NCBI RefSeq assembly: GCF_049647105.1
Contig: NZ_JBARWZ010000286.1
Span: 1-64,000 of the forward strand
Reading direction: 5' to 3'
DNA length: 64,000 bases
Source of the DNA: Actinophytocola sp049647105
GTDB taxonomy: Bacteria > Actinomycetota > Actinomycetes > Mycobacteriales > Pseudonocardiaceae
The notes under the pieces are model-generated. The model was not told where the DNA came from. It saw only the letters and a program-made list of their open reading frames with translations, and did no database searches. Shown here piece by piece: positions 53,597-61,907 of the stretch (within the stretch, counting starts at the first letter, position 1; the number at the start of each line of letters is the position of its first letter). The translations under genes were made by a program, and so were the position numbers.

Positions 53597-53602
53597 AGAC
53601 AG

Positions 53603-54622
53603 ATGCGCGTCGCACTGGTGACCATGGCACTGCGGGTGCCGACCGACCCGAGCCAGTGGATCACCGTACCGCCGCAGGGTTACGCCGGGATCCACTGGAT
53701 CGTGGCCAACCACATGGACGGCCTGCTGGCGCTCGGCCACGAGGTGTTCGTGCTCGGCGCGCCGGGCACCACGCCTGCCTCGCCCTCGGTCACCGTGGTG
53801 GACGCCGGTGAGATCGAGGACATGCACGCCTGGCTGAACGGGCCTGGCGCGTCCACTGTGGACATCGTGCACGACTTCTCCTGCGGGCAGATCGATCCGG
53901 ACCGGCTGCCTGCCGGGATGGCGTACGTGTCGACCCACCACCTGACCGGCAGGCCGAAGTACCCGTACAACTGCACATACGCCTCGTACGCCCAGCGCAC
54001 CCAGGCCGGGAACGACTCCGCGCCGGTGGTGCGCATCTCGGTCAACGAGGCGCGCTATGAGTTCCGGGCCGACAAGGACGACTATCTCCTCTACCTGGCC
54101 CGCATCTCCGAGTTCAAGGGCGCGTACGAGGCCGCCGCCTTCGCGCACGCCGCAGGACGCCGCCTCGTGGTGGCCGGTCCCTCCTGGGAGCCGGACTACC
54201 TGGCGCGGATCGAGCGCGACTTCGGCGACGCCATCGAGCTCGTCGGCGAGGTGGGCGGCGAGCGCAGGCTCGACCTGCTCGCCGGCGCGACCGCGATCAT
54301 GGTGCTGTCGCAGAGCACGATGGGGCCATGGGGTGTCGTGTGGTGCGAGCCGGGCTCGACCGTCGTGTCCGAGGCCGCCGCGTGCGGCACGCCGATCATC
54401 GGCACGCCCAACGGCTGCCTTGCGGAGATCGTGCCGCCGGTCGGGGTGGTCGTGCCGGAGGGCTCGTCGTTCACCCCAGAGCAGGCGCGTGCCGCGGTGG
54501 CCGAGCTGCCGTCACCGGGCCAGGTCCGGGCCGCGGCGCTCGAACGGTGGGACCACGTCGTCGTGGCCAAGCAGGTGGAGGCGCTGTACCACGAGGTGAT
54601 CGCGGGCCGCACCTGGTCATGA
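53603..54622 (+). CDS. Glycosyltransferase family 4-like (GT-B)
   Basis: 339 aa, 6 bp after the MycE-type gene. N-terminal acceptor domain (QWITVPPQGYAGIHWIVANHMDGLLALGHEVFVLG) and C-terminal donor domain (YLARISEFKGAYEAAAFAHAAGRRLVVAGPS, EPGSTVVSEAAACGTPIIGTPNGCLAEIV with the E-x7-E type GT4 motif). It would add an NDP-hexose with retention. Last gene of the plus operon, ended by a strong hairpin. Confidence 0.88.
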   Translation: MRVALVTMALRVPTDPSQWITVPPQGYAGIHWIVANHMDGLLALGHEVFVLGAPGTTPASPSVTVVDAGEIEDMHAWLNGPGASTVDIVHDFSCGQIDPDRLPAGMAYVSTHHLTGRPKYPYNCTYASYAQRTQAGNDSAPVVRISVNEARYEFRADKDDYLLYLARISEFKGAYEAAAFAHAAGRRLVVAGPSWEPDYLARIERDFGDAIELVGEVGGERRLDLLAGATAIMVLSQSTMGPWGVVWCEPGSTVVSEAAACGTPIIGTPNGCLAEIVPPVGVVVPEGSSFTPEQARAAVAELPSPGQVRAAALERWDHVVVAKQVEALYHEVIAGRTWS

Positions 54623-54623
54623 A

Positions 54624-54670
54624 CAACGTGATCGGCCCCGGCACGAGTCGTGCCGGGGCCGATCACGTTG
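54624..54670. terminator. Long bidirectional terminator hairpin
   Basis: A perfect 23-bp inverted repeat (54624-54646 and 54648-54670) separated by one base, between the convergent GT4 and cupin genes. In RNA the loop would open to about five or more nucleotides. Long enough also to be seen as a cruciform-forming site. Confidence 0.85.
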
Positions 54671-54687
54671 GACGGCCGGGAAACCGC

Positions 54688-55095
54688 TCAGGTCTTCAGC
54701 GTGTGCGGCAGCGGTTCGACCTGCACGATCGGAGGATCGCATTCGTCCCAAGGCTTGGTCAGCATGGCGACGAAGGACAGCGGGGTGATGGAGTAGACCG
54801 CGTGCATCACGCCGATCGGGGTACGGGTGCAGATCCCCTTCGAGACGTGCACGAACTCCTCGGGACAGTTGGGATCGTCCGGGTCGTCCTTGGTGACCAG
54901 CACCCCCTGGCCGTCGACGAAGAGCAGGTACTCCACGAAATGCGGGTGGTAGTGCAGCCCGCGGACCTTGCCGGGGTCCATGTAGATCAGGTTGAACTCG
55001 AGCAGTGGATCCGGTGGCACCCAGGTGAAGATGCCACCCCGCCCGTCACGAACCGTGTCGAGATTGCAGGAAGGTTGGAACACCTCGATCTTCAT
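54688..55095 (-). CDS. Cupin protein, possible NDP-sugar isomerase
   Basis: 135 aa. A single cupin barrel with metal-type motif GLHYHPHFVEYLLFVDGQGVLV (two His plus a third, and Glu) and a second motif GVMHAVYSI. WxcM/FdtA-type ketoisomerases and RmlC-like enzymes are the nearest families I can think of, but the FdtA signature R-G-x-H-A-H is only partly matched. It begins MKIEVFQPSCNLDTVRDGRGGIFTWVP. In a deoxysugar cluster an isomerase or epimerase role is reasonable and unproven. Confidence 0.65.
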   Translation of the reverse strand: MKIEVFQPSCNLDTVRDGRGGIFTWVPPDPLLEFNLIYMDPGKVRGLHYHPHFVEYLLFVDGQGVLVTKDDPDDPNCPEEFVHVSKGICTRTPIGVMHAVYSITPLSFVAMLTKPWDECDPPIVQVEPLPHTLKT

Positions 55096-55208
55096 GCTTT
55101 ACCGTCGCCTCCCGTGTTTCGGCACCAGGTCATGGTACTTCGCGCACCACCACGACTGGCTGATTCGCGGATATATATGGCATTCCGCTAGTTCTTCGCG
55201 GCCGCACG

Positions 55209-55272
55209 GTTGGTGGGATCGCTAGTCTTTCGTGCGGGGTGGGGTGCCTCCGGGCGGGTTCGGGATATAACC
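55209..55272 (+). promoter_or_regulatory. CTAG/TATAAC promoter module upstream of the GT2 gene
   Basis: GGTGGGATCGCTAGTCTTT followed, 39 bp after CTAGT (55222-55226), by GGGATATAACC (TATAAC 55266-55271). Nearly the same sequence as 33351-33413 in the other orientation. A second CTAG (55188-55191) lies 34 bp upstream and, on the minus strand, sits 8-9 bp before an ATATAT run, so may serve the cupin gene. Confidence 0.7.
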
Positions 55273-55325
55273 AGTGGGTGGGGGTGCCCTGCTCCCCGAG
55301 GGCAACGAAAGGAGCCCAGCTCATC

Positions 55326-56249
55326 GTGGCGAACCGCTCGACACCCGACGTGGGAAGTCGTCCTTGCGACCATCCGATGGTCCTGGCGATCTGCGCCTTC
55401 CGCGTCGAGAACGTGCGCAAGCACCTGAGACACAACCTGGCGCAGCTGGCGGACGAGGTCTACTTCGTCCTGTTGGACAAGCCAACGAGCGCCGAGGCAG
55501 AGGACGTGGCCGCCGAGGTGCGCGCTGCGGGCGGGACGATGCACATTCTCGGTGCCACCAACGGACTTTCGGCGTCCAGGAACGCTGTGCTCGAACGTTG
55601 GCCTGGCCATCACGTCCTGTTCGTCGACGACGACGTGCGGCTGACGGCGGCCACGGTCACGGCGGTCCGGGACAGTTTCCGAGGCGGCGCGCACGTCGTC
55701 GGTGCGCGGCTCCGGCCGCCGCCGCTGCCTGGCGGGCCGCCCTGGTACGTCACCTCGGGTCAGTTCCACCTGATCGGCTGGCACCGCGAACGGGGCGAGG
55801 CCAGGATCTGGGGAGGCTGCATGGGCGTGGACACCGCCTACGCCCACGCGCACGGGGTGCGCTTCGACCTGAAGCTCAGCCGCACCGGCAAGAACCTCCA
55901 GTCCGGAGAGGACACCACCTTCGTCAGGCTGATGCGGGAGAGCGGCGCACAGGAGGTGTTCCTGACCGACCGCTCGGTGATCCATGACGTGGACCCGGAC
56001 CGCCTGACGGCGCGTTACCTGCTGCGCAGGGCCTACTGGCAGGGGCGGTCGGAAGCCCGTCGCCGCCAGCCGGTCGCCGGGTTCCGCAAGGAGTGGAACC
56101 GCCATCGCACCGCGCCGGAGTCACGCTTCGCGCCGGTCCTGGCCTGTCTCTACGGCGGCGCCACCGCCGCGGGTGTCATCCACGAATTGCTGCTGCGCGG
56201 GCGCAGGCGGGCACGGACCGCAAAGGAGAAGGCGTCCACCTCGCGCTGA
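55326..56249 (+). CDS. Glycosyltransferase family 2-like (GT-A)
   Basis: 307 aa from GTG 55326 (AAAGGAG upstream). GT-A features: N-terminal MVLAICAFRVENVRKHLRHNL, metal motif HHVLFVDDDVRLT (DDD), then GARLRPPPLPG, GGCMGVDTAYAHAHGVRF and an acidic EDTTFVRLMRESGAQEVFLTD (ED of the catalytic base). The basic C-terminus (RRRARTAKEKAS) is unusual. A GT2 enzyme in an oligosaccharide antibiotic cluster would invert an NDP-sugar; it may add the mannose- or xylose-derived residue. A short hairpin (56250-56266) follows its stop. Confidence 0.82.
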   Translation: MANRSTPDVGSRPCDHPMVLAICAFRVENVRKHLRHNLAQLADEVYFVLLDKPTSAEAEDVAAEVRAAGGTMHILGATNGLSASRNAVLERWPGHHVLFVDDDVRLTAATVTAVRDSFRGGAHVVGARLRPPPLPGGPPWYVTSGQFHLIGWHRERGEARIWGGCMGVDTAYAHAHGVRFDLKLSRTGKNLQSGEDTTFVRLMRESGAQEVFLTDRSVIHDVDPDRLTARYLLRRAYWQGRSEARRRQPVAGFRKEWNRHRTAPESRFAPVLACLYGGATAAGVIHELLLRGRRRARTAKEKASTSR

Positions 56250-56266
56250 GGCGCCGGTCCGGCGCC
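56250..56266. terminator. Short hairpin between convergent genes
   Basis: GGCGCCG-GTC-CGGCGCC, directly after the GT2 stop codon and 14 bp before the stop of the convergent epimerase. Confidence 0.55.
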
Positions 56267-56279
56267 CGCGTCCACGCGG

Positions 56280-57191
56280 TCACACCCGGGTCGGGTTCAC
56301 GTGCCTGGCCAGTATGTGGTCCCAGCACTGGCGGACCCCGTCGGTCAGCGTGGTCGTCGCCCGCCAGTCCAGCGTCGCGTGGGCCAATGAGGAGTCCAGG
56401 TAGTTCCCCCGCTGGTCGAACTGCCTGCCACCCTCCCGGGTGACCACCAGTTCGCGGCCGACCACGGCGGCGACGGTGTCCAGCAGCTCGGCCAGGGACG
56501 TTGGCACCCCGGAGCCGACGTTCGCGACGTCGGGAATCCCGTCGGCGGTTCCTGCCGCGACCCTGCGGTGCACCGCTTCGAGAACCGAGGCGACATCGTC
56601 CACGTAGACGTAGTCCCGCACCACCCGGGGATCTCCGAAGAGCTGGATGGGCTCGTTCCTGACCGCGGCCGTCAGCCAGTGGGCCAGTACGCCGTAGCCG
56701 GGTTCCGGTTGCTGGCTGGGGCCGTAGACGTTGCTCAACCGCATGACGACGGGCTGCACGGCGTCGGCGTGGCCGAGGAGGTCACGCTCGAGCTGGAGCT
56801 TCGCGCGCCCGTAGGCCGACGTCGGCCCGGTGGGCGCCGACTCGGCGAACGGCGGCGCGGCGTCGAGCCCGTAAACGGTGCCGCCGGAACTGGCCAGGAC
56901 GAACACCGGGCGGCGGCCGCAACGGGCCAGCTCCGCCAGCACCGTGTTGAGCAACCGCCGCTCGGCGACGACCTGATCCGGCTGACGTTCGGCGAGCAGC
57001 GGGTTCAGCCGCGCGGCGAGGAAGAAGACGGTTTCGGCCTCGCACAGGCCAGGTGCGGCCCGGCCGTGCGCCACGGGCGGACGTGCGCTGTTGAACCACG
57101 CCACCGGATGGCCTGCCCCGGTGAGTGCTGGCATGAGCCGGGAACCGATGAAGCCGGTGGCTCCGATGACCGCGGCAGGGCACTCGCGCAT
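56280..57191 (-). CDS. NDP-sugar epimerase/ketoreductase (extended SDR)
   Basis: 303 aa from ATG 57191 (GAGGAG upstream). VIGATGFIGSRLMPAL, VFVLASSGGTVYG with Ser/Thr, YGRAKLQLE as YxxxK, VVMRLSNVYGPSQ and RDYVYVDDVASV. The sequence suggests an NDP-hexose epimerase or 4-ketoreductase, and I cannot choose. It is in line with the radical SAM gene, with a 140-bp gap, on the minus strand. Confidence 0.8.
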   Translation of the reverse strand: MRECPAAVIGATGFIGSRLMPALTGAGHPVAWFNSARPPVAHGRAAPGLCEAETVFFLAARLNPLLAERQPDQVVAERRLLNTVLAELARCGRRPVFVLASSGGTVYGLDAAPPFAESAPTGPTSAYGRAKLQLERDLLGHADAVQPVVMRLSNVYGPSQQPEPGYGVLAHWLTAAVRNEPIQLFGDPRVVRDYVYVDDVASVLEAVHRRVAAGTADGIPDVANVGSGVPTSLAELLDTVAAVVGRELVVTREGGRQFDQRGNYLDSSLAHATLDWRATTTLTDGVRQCWDHILARHVNPTRV

Positions 57192-57331
57192 CGACGCTCC
57201 TCTGTAACGGTCCCCCTCTGGTCCGGCGTGCCGGCACGGGGAAGACCACCGGACGGCCGCGGGCACCGCGCTCCGTCGAACCGCTGATCACGCAGGCGCC
57301 TGGCCCGCGTTCCGGCGGACCCCGCCGTTCA

Positions 57332-58534
57332 TCACGTGCTTTCTTCGACCAGGTTGAGCGGGTCCAGCGAGGTCATGAACGAACGCAGGGAAGTGAGGTG
57401 TGCCGCGGGTTTGTCCCAGCCCAGCTCGGCACACCAGGCGATGAGCTCGGTCAGCTCCTCGGTGCCGCGAACCTTCTCCTCCTCCGGGAGGTTGGCCACC
57501 GACATCTCCGCGGGCCACTGCACGACGTTGGCGAGGTCGATGTCCAGTTCCTCGGTACGCGCGAACTCGAGCAGGTTTCGCAGGTCCCACAGGTTGTCCC
57601 GCTGCGGCGACACCTGGAGCCACAGCTCCACCTCGGTCCTGAGCCTGCGCACGTTGCTCAGGAACGTCTCCCACTTCCCGCCGACCCTGATCCGCTCGAA
57701 CACCTCGCCGACGCCGTCACAGGACGCACCGATGCCGACGCTCTTGAAATGCGGGAACGACTTGATCGCCCGCTCGGCGGACACCGTGAGGTTGGAGTTG
57801 TAGACCACGTCGACGTTGCCAGCGTTGCCGGTTTCCACGAGGAGTTCGAGCAACGCGAAATGGCCCGGCTGCATGAAGGGCTCGCCACCCGCGAAGTACA
57901 GCCTGCGGATCAGGTGCGCGTTCTCCCGCAGTGTCCGCCACAGTTCCTCGTCGTCGCGGTACGGGTCGATCACCGCGGAGGACCACGACGGCCGCTGCTT
58001 GGCGCCCCACGACGAGCTCACCGGGTACGTGCACATGACGCACCGCAGGTTGCACGTGTTGCCGAACCGGATGTCGAGGAAGTACGGGAACTCCTCGACG
58101 GTGCCGTCCTCCTCGGTGCGGGCGGCGAGCGCGTCGAGGTCGAACTCGTGCTGGAACCGGCGGTTGATGCTCTGGCGGTAGGACTGGGCGCCGTGGTCCT
58201 CCCGGAAGTAGCAGTAGCTGCACGCGTCGACACGCTCGCCGCGCAGCATCGCCAGCCGGGTTCGTTTCATGTTGGGACTGTTGAACGCCTCCTCCAGGCC
58301 CAGCACCCGGCCCGGGTTGTCCTTGGCGTACCGCGAGCCTGGCGAGCAACCGATCGCGTCGTCGTTCAGGGTGAACTCGGGCTCGTCCTTCTGGTCGTAC
58401 AGCTCGTTGTGATACATCGCGCCATCGACACAGCAACGGCCGTAGACGCCGTCGATGGAGGCGCAGAGATGAATCCATGGCAGCACGCACAGGGTCTTGT
58501 CCGTCGCGCCGTGGCCGTCATCCTCGGTGGTCAT
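57332..58534 (-). CDS. aviX12: Radical SAM enzyme, AviX12-type sugar epimerase
   Basis: 400 aa from ATG 58534. The [4Fe-4S]/SAM motif C-x3-C-x2-C is NTCNLRCVMCTY at about residue 160, followed by AGGEPFMQ. An N-terminal Cys-rich region (LCVLPWIHLCASIDGVYGRCCVDG ... CSYCYFRED) is typical of the twitch-domain radical SAM proteins. In the avilamycin pathway AviX12 is a radical SAM enzyme that epimerises a glucose residue to mannose in the assembled antibiotic. The domain type and cluster context match. Identity by resemblance; not aligned here. Confidence 0.8.
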   Translation of the reverse strand: MTTEDDGHGATDKTLCVLPWIHLCASIDGVYGRCCVDGAMYHNELYDQKDEPEFTLNDDAIGCSPGSRYAKDNPGRVLGLEEAFNSPNMKRTRLAMLRGERVDACSYCYFREDHGAQSYRQSINRRFQHEFDLDALAARTEEDGTVEEFPYFLDIRFGNTCNLRCVMCTYPVSSSWGAKQRPSWSSAVIDPYRDDEELWRTLRENAHLIRRLYFAGGEPFMQPGHFALLELLVETGNAGNVDVVYNSNLTVSAERAIKSFPHFKSVGIGASCDGVGEVFERIRVGGKWETFLSNVRRLRTEVELWLQVSPQRDNLWDLRNLLEFARTEELDIDLANVVQWPAEMSVANLPEEEKVRGTEELTELIAWCAELGWDKPAAHLTSLRSFMTSLDPLNLVEEST

Positions 58535-58541
58535 CTCGGGC

Positions 58542-59480
58542 TCACCATCGCCAGTTCTCCTCGTGTGGCACCCGGAACGTGTCGATCTCCGGCTGGTCCC
58601 CCCAGCGCTGGAGCGACTCCGCGGGGCGGTAGTCGAACGGTTCCTCGTCGCTGAATCGTGGATCGGCGGCACGCATCCCCACGCAGGAGCGCAGCACCTG
58701 CTGCTTGAGACCGACGTAGTCCTCGGTGTGCGGCCCCAACTGCCACTCCACCTCGCCGGGCCGGTACTCGAAGTAGATGACGCGACGCTGTTTGCCGACC
58801 ACCGCCGGGGCGCCGTGCAGGGTAAGGATGTTGTGCAGCAGTACGTCCCCCGGCGCCATGACGGCGGGTACCGCGCCGGTGGTGTCCCATTCGCTGACGT
58901 TGAGCCGGTCCGCCGTCGTCGTGAACCGCTCGTCGCTCCAGTAGTTGGACTCCGGGATGCACCAGACGCAGTTGTCCTCCGGCGCGGGGTCGAGGTAGAT
59001 CCCCGCGTCGATGATCCGGCCCATGCCGGTGACGCCGACCGCGTTGTCGTACAGTCCGGCGTCCCGGTGCCACGCCAGCCGAGGTGCCCCGGCCGTGGTC
59101 TTGAAGACCATGCTGTCCCAGGTCGGGATGAGGTTGGGCCCGACGAGCTGTTCCATGATCCGCAGCAGCAACGGGTGGCCGGCCAGCAACGCGATCGGCC
59201 GGGACTTGTCCACCACGTACTCGATCCTGGTCGGCGCGGCGTCCGGCAGGTGGGACTCCAGGGTCCAGACGATGTCGTCCATCGACCGCGTCGACCACGC
59301 CTGGTCGATCAGCGTCTTCCCGGCCTCCCGCACGTCCGCCAGTTCCTCCTGGGTGAGCAGCCCGCGCACCGCCAGCACTCCCTGCCTGCGGAACGCGGTG
59401 ACGTGCTCGGGCAGCAACCCGGTCCGCCGGATGTCGCACTCGGGAACCCGGCTGCCGGAGCGCACGTCCGCGACAGTCAT
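58542..59480 (-). CDS. PhyH-family Fe(II)/2-oxoglutarate oxygenase (copy 3)
   Basis: 312 aa from ATG 59480 (GTG 59483 also possible). HxD in LAWHRDAGLYDN and distal His in NILTLHGAPAV with Arg in KQRRVIYFEY. LTQEELADVREAGKTLIDQA and WCIPESNYW are PhyH-like. The longest of the three oxygenases, with a C-terminal extension. It sits between an FkbM methyltransferase and the radical SAM gene, 7 bp from the latter. Probably an orthoester- or methylenedioxy-forming enzyme. Confidence 0.87.
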   Translation of the reverse strand: MTVADVRSGSRVPECDIRRTGLLPEHVTAFRRQGVLAVRGLLTQEELADVREAGKTLIDQAWSTRSMDDIVWTLESHLPDAAPTRIEYVVDKSRPIALLAGHPLLLRIMEQLVGPNLIPTWDSMVFKTTAGAPRLAWHRDAGLYDNAVGVTGMGRIIDAGIYLDPAPEDNCVWCIPESNYWSDERFTTTADRLNVSEWDTTGAVPAVMAPGDVLLHNILTLHGAPAVVGKQRRVIYFEYRPGEVEWQLGPHTEDYVGLKQQVLRSCVGMRAADPRFSDEEPFDYRPAESLQRWGDQPEIDTFRVPHEENWRW

Positions 59481-59495
59481 CACCCTGAAACCCTT

Positions 59496-60221
59496 CTACT
59501 CGGCGGTGGTGGAGGTGGGAGCGGATCCGGCGCAGTCCGCGACGAAGTTCCAGTCCCGTGTCAGCGCCTCGGCGAACGAGGCGCGATCCATCGCGGCCGC
59601 ACCGGCCAGCCACGCCCGCAGTGTGAACACCCGGTATCCCAACTCACCGACCAGCAGCGACCAGAGATCATCGGTTGTCGTGCCGTACTCGCGCATGACG
59701 TGGTCGCCACCGTGCTCGAACACGATCACCGGCCTGCTCCGGCGCAGGGTGCGGCGCGCACCTCGCAAAGCCAGCACCTCGCCGCCCTCGACGTCGATCT
59801 TGACGAGGTCGAGATGCACCTCTGGCGGCACGACGTCGTCCACGCGCACGGTGTCGACCGTCATCTCGCGCAGCTCCTCCGCGGGCCGGTCGTAGGGACG
59901 TTGGTGCAGACCGCTGTAGCCCGGGTTGGAGGCGACGTGCACGAAGCTGTGCCTGCCCTCGGTGTCGGCGGCCGCGGCCCTGACCAACGTGACCGACGGC
60001 AACCTGCCCGCCAGCTCGTCGGCCAGGTACGGCAACGGTTCGACCGCGAAGTGCCGCCCGTCGGGCGCCACCCGCACCAGGTGCTGAGTGATCTCGCCGA
60101 CGCCCGCGCCGAGGTCGAGGCTCGCGGAGGTCGCGGTGCAGGTCCGTTCGATGATCTGGACCGTCTGCCGGTCGTACTCGTCGTTGCGCTCAAGGGGGTC
60201 GATCACCTCCTGCTCGGGCAC
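59496..60221 (-). CDS. FkbM-family methyltransferase
   Basis: 241 aa from GTG 60221 with GAGGAGG upstream. SLDLGAGVGEITQHLV, FAVEPLPYLADEL, and the FkbM hallmark VKIDVEGGEVLALRGARRTLRRSRPVIVFEHGG. FkbM enzymes O-methylate hydroxyls of sugars and macrolides. In the halogenase-to-epimerase minus operon. Confidence 0.88.
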   Translation of the reverse strand: MPEQEVIDPLERNDEYDRQTVQIIERTCTATSASLDLGAGVGEITQHLVRVAPDGRHFAVEPLPYLADELAGRLPSVTLVRAAAADTEGRHSFVHVASNPGYSGLHQRPYDRPAEELREMTVDTVRVDDVVPPEVHLDLVKIDVEGGEVLALRGARRTLRRSRPVIVFEHGGDHVMREYGTTTDDLWSLLVGELGYRVFTLRAWLAGAAAMDRASFAEALTRDWNFVADCAGSAPTSTTAE

Positions 60222-60279
60222 GGTGACACCTCCTCGGAGACGGCAATGGGCACGGACGTGGCACAGGTCCTGGTCACGG

Positions 60280-61731
60280 TCAGGACGCGACCGGCCTGCT
60301 CCGGCCGATGCCGAGCCGAGGGCTGGTCATCAGGTACAGGCCGGTCTTCGGGTCGAACAGGTCGTGCCCGTCGAGCTTGTTCAGCGATTCGCTGACCGGG
60401 GCCTTGGGGGTACCCGCCTCGGCCATCCTGCGGGCCTGCTCCGCGGCGAGGAACAGCGCTCCGACGGAGTTGTCCGCGTCGGCCTCTGGCATCTCCGGGC
60501 TGGCCGTGCGACCGACCATCGCGTCGTCCATGTCGGCGAGCCCGGCGATCAGCTGGGCGAAGGCCCTGGTGCCGTCCACCTTCTCGTACCCGCCATCGGG
60601 CTGGTCGTTGACCAGCCGGTCGGCGAGGGCGAAGTAATTGTCCTTGCCCGCCTGCTGCTGGTAGACGGCCGCGACCAGGGTGAACAGCCGCTCGAAGGCG
60701 TTGCGGTAGAGCGTCTCGTAGAACCCGCTTGCCTGCTCCTCGTCGACGTCGCCATTGACGATGGCCAGGATGGACGCCGCGGACAGCAGTCCGCTGTAGA
60801 GCGCGAGGTGCACGCCGGTGGACAGCAGCGGATCAAGGAAGCACGCGCTGTCGCCCGCGGCGAAGTAGCCGGGGCCGCAGAAGCTGTCGGCGACGTAGGA
60901 GAAGTCCTGCTCGACCCGGACGCCCGGCTGGTAGGTCCCGTTCGCGACCAGGTCGCGGACCGACGGCGACTCCTCCACCAGCGCGGCGAGCATCGCCTCG
61001 AGGGACTCGTGCTCGGAGCGGCGCTCGAGGAACCGCTTCTGGTGGCAGACGAACCCGACGCTGTACCGGTTGTCGCGCAACGGGATCACCCAGTACCAGC
61101 CGTCCGGCGACGAGATGACGTTGATGCCGCCCTTCGGCGAACCGGGCAGCAGCGACCCGCCATCCCAGTAGCCCCAGATCGCGACGTTCTTGAAGGTATC
61201 GTTCGCCTGCCTGCACTTGAAGTGCCGCGCGGGGATCAGCCCGGCCCGGCCGGAGGCGTCGACGACGAAGTCGAACTCGCTCGTGCGCCGCTCGCCGGTG
61301 TGCGGCTCGACCCACTCCGCGGCCACGGCGCGGTCGCCGTCGAAGACCACCCGCTTCACCTCGGCGCCCTCGATGACGCTGGCACCCTGCTTGGCGGCGT
61401 TGTTCAGCAGCACGTGGTCGAAGTCGTCGCGGTCGACCTGCCACGAGCGCACGCCGGGGCCGAAGATCACGGACCAGTCGATGGCCCAGTCCTCCTTGCC
61501 CCACCGCATCAGCACACCGTTCTTCTCGGTGTAGCCGCGGGCGTCGACCTCGTCGAGCGCGCCGATGAAGTCCACGATCGTCCGGCACGACGACGCGATC
61601 GACTCACCGATGTGGTAGCGCGGGAAGGTCTCCTTCTCCAGCAACGTCACCGACAGACCCGCACGCGCGAGCAGGGTCGCCGCGGTCGATCCGGCGGGTC
61701 CCCCGCCGATGACCAGGACTGTGCTGACCAT
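60280..61731 (-). CDS. FADH2-dependent halogenase (AviH type)
   Basis: 483 aa from ATG 61731; the longer frame upstream is not used. FAD site LVIGGGPAGSTAATLLA, RYHIGESIASS, the flavin-halogenase marker WxWxIP as GWYWVIP (~residue 210), ACFLDPLLSTGVHLAL. The overall layout is that of phenolic/ACP-tethered substrate halogenases, which need a separate flavin reductase, not seen here. It should chlorinate the orsellinate-derived ring twice, as in dichloroisoeverninic acid. First gene of the minus operon 61731-56280. Confidence 0.92.
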   Translation of the reverse strand: MVSTVLVIGGGPAGSTAATLLARAGLSVTLLEKETFPRYHIGESIASSCRTIVDFIGALDEVDARGYTEKNGVLMRWGKEDWAIDWSVIFGPGVRSWQVDRDDFDHVLLNNAAKQGASVIEGAEVKRVVFDGDRAVAAEWVEPHTGERRTSEFDFVVDASGRAGLIPARHFKCRQANDTFKNVAIWGYWDGGSLLPGSPKGGINVISSPDGWYWVIPLRDNRYSVGFVCHQKRFLERRSEHESLEAMLAALVEESPSVRDLVANGTYQPGVRVEQDFSYVADSFCGPGYFAAGDSACFLDPLLSTGVHLALYSGLLSAASILAIVNGDVDEEQASGFYETLYRNAFERLFTLVAAVYQQQAGKDNYFALADRLVNDQPDGGYEKVDGTRAFAQLIAGLADMDDAMVGRTASPEMPEADADNSVGALFLAAEQARRMAEAGTPKAPVSESLNKLDGHDLFDPKTGLYLMTSPRLGIGRSRPVAS

Positions 61732-61773
61732 TGGGCTCCCATCATCGACAAGCCGATCCGAATTTCGAACCTC

Positions 61774-61881
61774 ACCATACGGCGGATCGAAAATGGCATT
61801 CAACGTTTCCAGGAAAGGTCTAGTGGGACCGCTAGTGCGGTCCGCCCACGCTGGTCCGGACTCTGCCAGGATTGCTATCGT
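61774..61881. promoter_or_regulatory. Divergent CTAG promoter pair (halogenase / methyltransferase)
   Basis: Two CTAG copies (61820-61823 and 61832-61835) form CTAGtGGgaCCgCTAG. On the plus strand TATCGT (61876-61881) begins 39 bp after CTAGT. On the minus strand TATGGT (61779-61774) begins exactly 39 bp after CTAGA. Both genes thus share the spacing seen upstream of the GT2 gene. Confidence 0.65.
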
Positions 61882-61907
61882 TCCCAAGAAACAGGCGAGG
61901 AATGTCA

